Positions 6,039-10,076 of a stretch of DNA of 10,076 bases are shown here, piece by piece (the first letter of the stretch is position 1; every line of letters begins with the position of its first letter). Position numbers and translations under genes: made by a program. Source of the stretch: Actinomycetota bacterium (lineage in GTDB: Bacteria > Actinomycetota > Thermoleophilia > Miltoncostaeales > Miltoncostaeaceae); the NCBI GenBank assembly GCA_005800465.1, contig SYFI01000146.1, forward strand, positions 1 to 10,076, in the 5' to 3' direction. Under the pieces are notes generated by a model that was not told the DNA's origin, ran no database searches, and saw only the letters and a program-made list of their open reading frames with translations.

Positions 6039-6536
6039 TCAGCGCCTGAGCACCCCAACGCCCCAGCCGATCGCGCCGATGAGGAGAAGTCCTCCTCCGA
6101 CCCAGAGGGCGATGGCGAGCCCCAGACCATCACTACTGGTCACCACGCCGTCACCCGTGTACCCGCGCGGATATGCATAGGTGAATCCCACAGCCCACAC
6201 GGCTGGCACACCGCGCAACTGCGTCACCCCCCCGGCAGCAGTGACGGGAGTGGGCCTGCCGCTGGCAATAGAGCCGGCCCATGGAACGTTGCGGGCCACG
6301 ACACGCCCACCCATCTGCACATCGCCCGTCCACATCTCGCTGCAGCCCATCGGCCCGTAGCGCTGGTTGCTGGAACATGCGCGAGACGTACGTCCGATGA
6401 AGACCGCGGGCTTGCCACCGGCCGCAATGGGATCGCTCGACTGGTTCGCCGTGCGGAGTGCGGCCCAGCCACCAGCGAGCAGCACCACGGCCGCGATCAG
6501 CAGGCCCAGCGGGGCCAGCAGCGCGCGCACCTTCAT
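6039..6536 (-). CDS. Two-membrane-segment protein of unknown function with a two-Cys outer domain
   Basis: I do not recognise this 165-aa protein. A hydrophobic segment at about 5-27, after a short KVR N-terminus, and another at about 138-161, ending in LRR, bracket a 110-residue polar region. That region holds Cys54 and Cys65, which could form a disulfide if it faces outward. By the positive-inside rule both ends would be cytoplasmic and the middle extracytoplasmic. The middle region has several Gly/Val/Pro-rich stretches (PAVFIGRTSRACSSNQRYG, VPWAGSIASGRP, VPAVWAVGFTYAYPRG) that suggest a small beta-rich domain. The ATG at 6536 has a strong GAGGAGG a few bases upstream; the frame remains open to 6818 but that part is antisense to the next gene. 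A possible microprotein upstream ends on this start codon (ATGA). Function cannot be assigned. Confidence 0.8.
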   Translation of the reverse strand: MKVRALLAPLGLLIAAVVLLAGGWAALRTANQSSDPIAAGGKPAVFIGRTSRACSSNQRYGPMGCSEMWTGDVQMGGRVVARNVPWAGSIASGRPTPVTAAGGVTQLRGVPAVWAVGFTYAYPRGYTGDGVVTSSDGLGLAIALWVGGGLLLIGAIGWGVGVLRR

Positions 6537-6634
6537 GCTGCCACCTCCTCGGGAACGACCGCGAGGCGGTGCGTGCGTGCGACGCGGGCCACGAGGAGGA
6601 CGCCGGAAATGACGAGGAGAGACAAGCCACCCAC
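6533..6634 (-). CDS. Possible 33-aa single-span membrane microprotein
   Basis: A short frame starts at a GTG (6634) and ends with a TGA that overlaps the ATG of the next gene (ATGA, 6533-6536). The predicted peptide has a hydrophobic stretch GGLSLLVISGVLLVARVA (about residues 2-19), followed by the basic RTHR and the acidic tail VVPEEVAA, which fits a single membrane span with a cytoplasmic C-terminus. No ribosome binding site precedes the GTG, but a TACGCT hexamer lies 6 bases upstream, the spacing of leaderless actinobacterial mRNAs. A stop codon in the same frame lies about 33 bases further upstream. The final codons also carry the ribosome binding site of the downstream gene, so part of the sequence is constrained for another reason. 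The frame could be fortuitous. Confidence 0.35.
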   Translation of the reverse strand: MGGLSLLVISGVLLVARVARTHRLAVVPEEVAA

Positions 6635-6640
6635 ACCGTA

Positions 6641-6646
6641 AGCGTA
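6641..6646 (-). promoter_or_regulatory. Candidate -10 hexamer (TACGCT) for the minus-strand membrane genes
   Basis: TACGCT on the minus strand fits the TAnnnT -10 pattern and ends 6 bases before the GTG at 6634, as in leaderless transcripts. No good -35 hexamer was found. It lies in the 124-base divergent spacer between the minus-strand membrane genes and the plus-strand synthase-like gene, where promoters for both directions are expected. Confidence 0.25.
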
Positions 6647-6660
6647 CGCGGGATCGACGC

Positions 6661-8184
6661 ATGACTAGGGTGGCGGGCGTGCTTGCCCGCCTCCGCATTC
6701 CCATGCTCGTATTCGTCGCCGGCGGCGCGACGCTGGCGGCCGAGCTGACCGGCGCACGCCTGCTGGCACCGTGGTTTGGCGCGAGCAACCTCGTGTGGGC
6801 CAACGTTATCGGGCTCACCCTCTTGTATCTGTCCCTGGGCTATTGGCTGGGCGGCAAGCTGGCCGACCGGTATCCCACCGAACGGGCGCTCGGCATCACG
6901 GTCGTCATCGCCGCGGCGTCGCTGGCCATCCTTCCCATCGCCCTCACGCCGATCTTCAGCGCTGCGCAATCGGCGTTTGCCGACCTCTCGGCGGGAGCGT
7001 TTGTGGCGTCGTTCGTGGGCACCATGCTCATGTTTCTGGTGCCCATCACGCTGCTCGGCATGGTTGCCCCGTGGGCAATTCGCCTGTCGGTAACCACAGT
7101 GGAGACCGCGGGTTCGGTGTCGGGTCGTCTGTATGCGATCTCCACGGTGGGGAGCATTCTCGGCACGTTCCTGCCAGTGCTCGTGATCATCCCCGCCATT
7201 GGTACCCGGCTCACGCTCATCCTCATCGCCGGAGTGCTGGCGCTGGCGGCCGTACCGCTCATCGGCATACGGGCCGTGGTTGCCCCCATCGTCATCCTCG
7301 CATTGCTCGCCATACCTGCTGGGTCAATCAAGGACGCTCCGGGCGAGACGGTGCTGTTTGAGGGCGAGTCGCCGTACCAGTTCGTGCAGGTGTCAGAGAC
7401 GCCACGCGGCGAGCGGATACTCCGGCTCAATGAGGGCTGGGCCCTGCACTCAGTGCTGCCCGCCAGCCGCTCGGCCCTGACCGGTGGCTACTGGGATGCC
7501 TTCACGACGCTTCCCGTTATTACTGGCAGCCCCGATGGACGGGTCGCGGTTCTGGGCAATGCCGGCGGCAGCATTGCCCGGGCATACCGCATGATCTGGC
7601 CGAAGGTGCCAATAGACGGCATCGAGATCGATCCGCTGGTGAGCGAGGTGGGGTCGAAGTACCTCGACATGGATGGCCCCAACCTCACCGTTCACGAGGC
7701 CGACGCACGCTTCTGGCTCTCGGGCGACCGCGGGCCATTTGCAGCCATCGTGGTGGATGCCTACCGCCAGCCGTACATCCCCTTTCATCTGGCCACCGTG
7801 GAGTTCTTCAAACAGGCCCGCGACCGGCTCACCCCCACCGGCGTGGTGGCCATCAACGTGGGCGCGCCGCCGGGTGACGATGAGGTGGTGCGGTCCATCG
7901 GCGCCACCATGCGCACCGTGTTTCCCGCGGTGAGCGAGGCACGGTACAAAGAGTTCAACAGCGTGCTCATCGGCTTTCGCGACCCGGCCACCGCCGTGCG
8001 CGCAAAGACCGCACTCGCGGCCGCCTCTGGTGCAGGGTCGCCCGCCGCGCACAAGCTGGGTGACCTACTGCACTTTGTGTCACCGGGCGGCGGACAGGTG
8101 CTCACCGACGACAACGCCCCGGTGGAGCAGATGACCGATGGGGCAATCCTCGACTACCTCAACCAGGGCACCCCGGGGTTGTAG
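6661..8184 (+). CDS. Membrane-fused spermidine synthase-like protein
   Basis: This 507-aa protein joins an N-terminal integral membrane part to a C-terminal Rossmann-type spermidine synthase (aminopropyltransferase-like) domain. About seven hydrophobic segments fall at roughly 15-36, 44-68, 77-97, 118-143, 155-180, 182-200 and 204-222. The soluble domain starts near residue 235 and includes LNEGWALHSV, GGYWDAFTTLP, a cofactor loop VAVLGNAGGS (295-304), GIEIDP (320-325, the ribose-binding acid), HEADARFWL, VVDAYRQPYIPFHL (364-377, with Asp366 in the catalytic-Asp position) and LTDDNAPVE near the end. The loop reads GNAGGS instead of the usual GGGDG of soluble SpeE, as expected of divergent fused family members. 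Whether these make spermidine or another transferase product is unclear. The ATG at 6661 has only a weak GGGA upstream; Met15 at 6703 is an alternative start. Confidence 0.85.
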   Translation: MTRVAGVLARLRIPMLVFVAGGATLAAELTGARLLAPWFGASNLVWANVIGLTLLYLSLGYWLGGKLADRYPTERALGITVVIAAASLAILPIALTPIFSAAQSAFADLSAGAFVASFVGTMLMFLVPITLLGMVAPWAIRLSVTTVETAGSVSGRLYAISTVGSILGTFLPVLVIIPAIGTRLTLILIAGVLALAAVPLIGIRAVVAPIVILALLAIPAGSIKDAPGETVLFEGESPYQFVQVSETPRGERILRLNEGWALHSVLPASRSALTGGYWDAFTTLPVITGSPDGRVAVLGNAGGSIARAYRMIWPKVPIDGIEIDPLVSEVGSKYLDMDGPNLTVHEADARFWLSGDRGPFAAIVVDAYRQPYIPFHLATVEFFKQARDRLTPTGVVAINVGAPPGDDEVVRSIGATMRTVFPAVSEARYKEFNSVLIGFRDPATAVRAKTALAAASGAGSPAAHKLGDLLHFVSPGGGQVLTDDNAPVEQMTDGAILDYLNQGTPGL

Positions 8185-8196
8185 CGACGTAACCCC
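8175..8196 (+). terminator. Stem-loop overlapping the stop of the synthase-like gene
   Basis: GGGGTT (8175-8180) and AACCCC (8191-8196) are perfect inverted repeats around a 10-base loop that contains the TAG stop. No T-run follows, so a classical intrinsic terminator is not supported. It may act as a weak terminator or an mRNA 3'-end structure. Confidence 0.3.
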
Positions 8197-8199
8197 AGT

Positions 8200-8246
8200 G
8201 AACCGCCGGAGCCCCAAATCGGTTATTCGGGCTTACGGTTCGGTTC
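8200..8246 (+). repeat. Nested inverted repeat with CGGTTC copies just before the VOC gene
   Basis: Outer arms GAACCG (8200-8205) and CGGTTC (8236-8241) enclose inner arms AGCCC (8210-8214) and GGGCT (8229-8233). A second CGGTTC overlaps the right arm and ends at the base before the ATG (8241-8246), and a CGGTTA sits in the loop (8220-8225). The whole spacer between the two plus-strand genes is therefore structured. It could be an operator, an RNA hairpin, or a terminator for the gene upstream. Confidence 0.4.
8234..8239 (+). promoter_or_regulatory. Candidate -10 hexamer (TACGGT) for a leaderless VOC transcript
   Basis: TACGGT matches TAnnnT and lies 7 bases before the ATG at 8247, which has no ribosome binding site. 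That is the geometry of a leaderless mRNA start. No clear -35 hexamer is present about 17 bases upstream. The hexamer overlaps the right arm of the inverted repeat, so a protein bound there would cover the promoter. Confidence 0.3.
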
Positions 8247-8648
8247 ATGGCCATATCGCGCATCGCGAGCATCACCGTCCCGGTCACCAATCATGACCGG
8301 GCTGTGAGTCTGTACCGGGACGTACTCGGGTTCTCGGTCATCAGCGACCGCACCACCAGTGAGCGCGGACGCGAACTGCACATGACGGCTCCCGGTGGTG
8401 GTGCGGCCATCATCCTGGTGTCCGCGTCAGATCATCACCGGGCCGGCTCCACCCACGGCGGGGCGCTTCAGGTGAGCGACATGCTGGATGCCGTTGAGCG
8501 TCTGGCGTACGCCGGCATCAACGTCACCATCACCGTGCGCCACCTCAATACCGAAGCCGGTGTGTGGGCAGAGTTTCTTGATTACGATGACAACGCCTGG
8601 ATGCTCTGGCAGCCCGCCGAGCATCCCTTCGCCCTCATCGCCGCGTAG
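8247..8648 (+). CDS. VOC-superfamily (glyoxalase/bleomycin-resistance fold) protein
   Basis: This 133-aa, single-domain protein has the paired beta-alpha-beta-beta-beta layout of the vicinal oxygen chelate fold. The first module reads ASITVPVTNHDRAVSLYRDV followed by LGF. Then come RELHMTAPGGGAAIILVS, a second module beginning near GGALQVSDMLDAVERLAYAG, and the closing strand WAEFLDYDDNAWMLWQP. The usual first metal-ligand His of the opening strand is Ser8, so the canonical metal site is not intact and the substrate cannot be predicted. Relatives include glyoxalase I-like enzymes, antibiotic-binding proteins and many of unknown role. The ATG at 8247 lacks a Shine-Dalgarno sequence. It is preceded by a short structured spacer after the synthase-like gene on the same strand and converges with thrB. 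Confidence 0.9.
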   Translation: MAISRIASITVPVTNHDRAVSLYRDVLGFSVISDRTTSERGRELHMTAPGGGAAIILVSASDHHRAGSTHGGALQVSDMLDAVERLAYAGINVTITVRHLNTEAGVWAEFLDYDDNAWMLWQPAEHPFALIAA

Positions 8649-8649
8649 C

Positions 8650-8700
8650 CACACCCCGTCGGGCCGGACACACTCCCCGGGGGCGGGTCAGCCGGGTGTG
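8650..8700. terminator. Possible bidirectional terminator between convergent genes
   Basis: CACACCC (8650-8656) and GGGTGTG (8694-8700) form a perfect 7-bp inverted repeat across the convergent junction of the VOC gene and thrB, with GC-rich self-complementary sequence (CCCCGGGG) in between. The right arm lies inside the last codons of thrB and there is no T-run. A role in transcription termination is suggested only by position. Confidence 0.25.
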
Positions 8701-9620
8701 CGGGAAAGCCGGGTTCCCTCGAGGCCCTCCCAGCGGGCACGGATCCCCGTAGGGGCCACGCGCTCAACACGCACCTCAGCAACCACACCGGGACCGGCCA
8801 GAGCCTCGCGCGCGGCGGCGGCCACATCGCTCGCCTTCAGCGCCTCAACCCAAAGCAACATGCTGGGGCCTGAACCCGACACGGTCACGCCCAGAAGCCC
8901 AGTGGTCGTCAATGCCTTTAAGGCGCCGAGCCCCGGGCACAATGGGCCCCGAAATGGCTCATGAAGGCGGTCCTGCATGAGGAACTCCGAGATCTCGTCG
9001 AGGTAGCCGCGCTCGAGAGTGAGCAGCAGCCCGGCGGTGGCAGAAATGCCGTTGGCGACATCGGCAATAGGCACCTGTTGGGGCATTGCACCGCGGGCCT
9101 CGTCCGTGAACACCTTCACCTCGGGAATGACCACCACTAGCGCGAGGCCGTCGGGCGGCTGTATGCGCAGCGCACGCGGGCCCGGCACCAGTGCGGTGAT
9201 GCCGCCGTCCAAGCAGGCAGCGGCGTTGTCGCCGTGCCCCTCAAACTCGATTGCGCGGGACAGGATGTCGCTGGGCGACCAGCGGAGGTGCCCGAGGGCA
9301 TTGGCGGCCACCAGGCCGGCGCACACGGCGGCGGCGGATGATCCGAGGCCGCGGCCAAACGGGATGCGGTTATGGCAGGTGATCTCAAGGCCGTCGAGAC
9401 TGTCGATGCCGCTGGCAAGCGCCCTGCAGAAAAGGTTGTCGGCGTTCTCGGGTACCTCGCCTGCGCCCTGGCCAGTCACGTGCACCACAAGCGGGCCATC
9501 GCGACGCACGATGAGCACCTCGTTTGACAGGTCGATGGCCAGTGCCAGCACGTCGAAGCCCGGGCCCAGGTTGGCGGATGTCGCCGGGGCCACGATGGTG
9601 AGCACTTCCTGATCAGCCAT
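8688..9620 (-). CDS. thrB: Homoserine kinase ThrB
   Basis: ThrB phosphorylates homoserine with ATP, the step before threonine synthase in threonine biosynthesis, in the cytosol. The 310-aa protein is a complete GHMP kinase. Seen in order are PATSANLGPGFD (12-23), the phosphate-binding loop IPFGRGLGSSAAA (86-98), EFEGHGDNAAACLDGG (125-140) and GVTVSGSGPSMLLW in the C-terminal part. The length is normal for the family. The ATG at 9620 overlaps the thrC stop by 8 bases, so the two enzymes of successive steps are translationally coupled; a weak AGGCG lies upstream. The order thrC-thrB is common in Actinomycetota, usually after hom, which would lie beyond the right edge. Assignment is secure. Confidence 0.97.
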   Translation of the reverse strand: MADQEVLTIVAPATSANLGPGFDVLALAIDLSNEVLIVRRDGPLVVHVTGQGAGEVPENADNLFCRALASGIDSLDGLEITCHNRIPFGRGLGSSAAAVCAGLVAANALGHLRWSPSDILSRAIEFEGHGDNAAACLDGGITALVPGPRALRIQPPDGLALVVVIPEVKVFTDEARGAMPQQVPIADVANGISATAGLLLTLERGYLDEISEFLMQDRLHEPFRGPLCPGLGALKALTTTGLLGVTVSGSGPSMLLWVEALKASDVAAAAREALAGPGVVAEVRVERVAPTGIRARWEGLEGTRLSRTPG

Positions 9621-10076
9621 ACAGCGCCTGCTCTGCGGCAGCGAAGCTGGGGGGAATGTCGATGACCTGCCCGCTCTGGGCGATTGCGGTGTCGGGATCC
9701 TTCAGGCCGTTGCCGGTAAGCACGCACACCACGCGCTCGCCGGCCTTTAACCTGCCGGCGGCATGTGCCTTGATGAGACCCGCCACGCTGGATGCCGACG
9801 ACGGTTCGCAGAACACGCCCTCGCTTACGGCCAGCATGCGGTACGCAGCGAGGATCTCATCGTCCGTGACGCTGTCCACCTGGCCGCCGGAGTCGCGCAT
9901 GGCATCCATCGCCTGATCGCCACGCACCGGGTCGCCAATGCGAATGGCAGTGGCCACGGTATCGGGATTTCGTACCACCGCGCCAGTCACGAGCGGGGCC
10001 GAGCCGGCTGCCTGAAACCCCATGAGGCGAGGAAGGCGCTCTGCCTTGCCCAGGCCGTGAAATTGCTGAAACCCCA
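9613..10076 (-). CDS. thrC: Threonine synthase ThrC, C-terminal part; 5' end beyond the window
   Basis: ThrC is the PLP-dependent enzyme that converts O-phosphohomoserine to threonine and phosphate. The frame is open to the right edge, and 154 codons are visible, roughly the last 40 percent of a typical protein. Family marks are LPRLMGFQAAGSAPLV, ATAIRIGDPVRGDQA, VTDDEILAAYRMLAVSEGVF with CEPSSASSVAGL, and VCVLTGNGLKDPDTA near the end. The last contains the TGNGLKDP motif characteristic of threonine synthases. The PLP-binding lysine and the N-terminal domain are outside the window. The in-frame Met at 10023 is internal, because matching family sequence (GFQQFHGLGKAERLPRL) continues upstream of it. 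The stop lies inside the thrB start region. Confidence 0.96.
   Translation of the reverse strand, partial: GFQQFHGLGKAERLPRLMGFQAAGSAPLVTGAVVRNPDTVATAIRIGDPVRGDQAMDAMRDSGGQVDSVTDDEILAAYRMLAVSEGVFCEPSSASSVAGLIKAHAAGRLKAGERVVCVLTGNGLKDPDTAIAQSGQVIDIPPSFAAAEQALYG

Noticed and set aside
6533..6634. Reading the microprotein and the 165-aa protein as CcmD and CcmE of cytochrome c maturation
   Set aside because: A small single-span peptide before a membrane-anchored protein recalls that pair, but I see no CcmE heme-binding His motif or CcmE-like strands, and no other ccm gene is present.
6151..6969. Minus-strand 272-codon frame across the divergent spacer
   Set aside because: It runs antisense into the synthase-like gene and out of frame over the 165-aa membrane protein, and its composition is that of a shadow frame.
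9613..10023. A short complete gene starting at the Met at 10023
   Set aside because: Threonine synthase family sequence continues in frame upstream to the window edge, so this Met is internal.
1..10076. CRISPR arrays, tRNA or rRNA genes, insertion sequences, phage genes
   Set aside because: No regularly spaced repeats, tRNA-like cloverleaf, transposase or integrase motifs, or terminal inverted repeats were found in any spacer. Nearly all of the window is accounted for by protein-coding genes.

Overview
The window is a GC-rich, densely packed bacterial chromosome segment. Long open frames occur on both strands over every gene, GTG starts are used, genes overlap by 1-8 bases, and the gene repertoire fits a high-GC Actinomycetota. 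The combination of a compact Tad/Flp pilus operon, a short P-loop CpaE-like protein, a GlpX-type fructose bisphosphatase and a short transaldolase suggests the Thermoleophilia/Rubrobacteria side of that phylum. This placement is inferred from gene content only.

Region 1 (1-3895, minus strand, transcribed right to left) is the start of a Tad (Flp-type) pilus operon. It encodes a DUF192 protein, an OmpR-type response regulator with a degenerate receiver, an unrecognised 185-aa protein ending in a CxxC/CxxC cluster, a CpaB/RcpC-like SAF protein, a CpaE/TadZ-like protein with a broken P-loop, and the N-terminal two thirds of the secretion ATPase CpaF, which runs off the left edge. Every junction overlaps by 1-8 bases, so the six genes are probably co-transcribed and translationally coupled.

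Region 2 (3981-5955, minus strand) is a central-carbon unit: short transaldolase, class II fructose-1,6-bisphosphatase GlpX and a 104-aa protein of unknown function. They are joined by ATGA and GTGA stop/start overlaps.

Region 3 (6039-6634, minus strand) holds a 165-aa protein with two predicted membrane segments and, upstream and overlapping it, a possible 33-aa membrane microprotein. Region 4 (6661-8648, plus strand) is a two-gene island: a membrane-anchored spermidine-synthase-like protein and a VOC-fold protein, separated by a short spacer rich in inverted repeats.

Region 5 (8688-10076, minus strand) is threonine biosynthesis: the C-terminal part of threonine synthase, running off the right edge, followed by homoserine kinase with an 8-base overlap.

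No tRNA, rRNA, CRISPR array, insertion sequence or prophage signature was seen, and no gene-free stretch exceeds about 130 bases. The part most worth following up is the Tad operon head, where three consecutive regulator- or ATPase-like proteins have lost or lack canonical catalytic residues.
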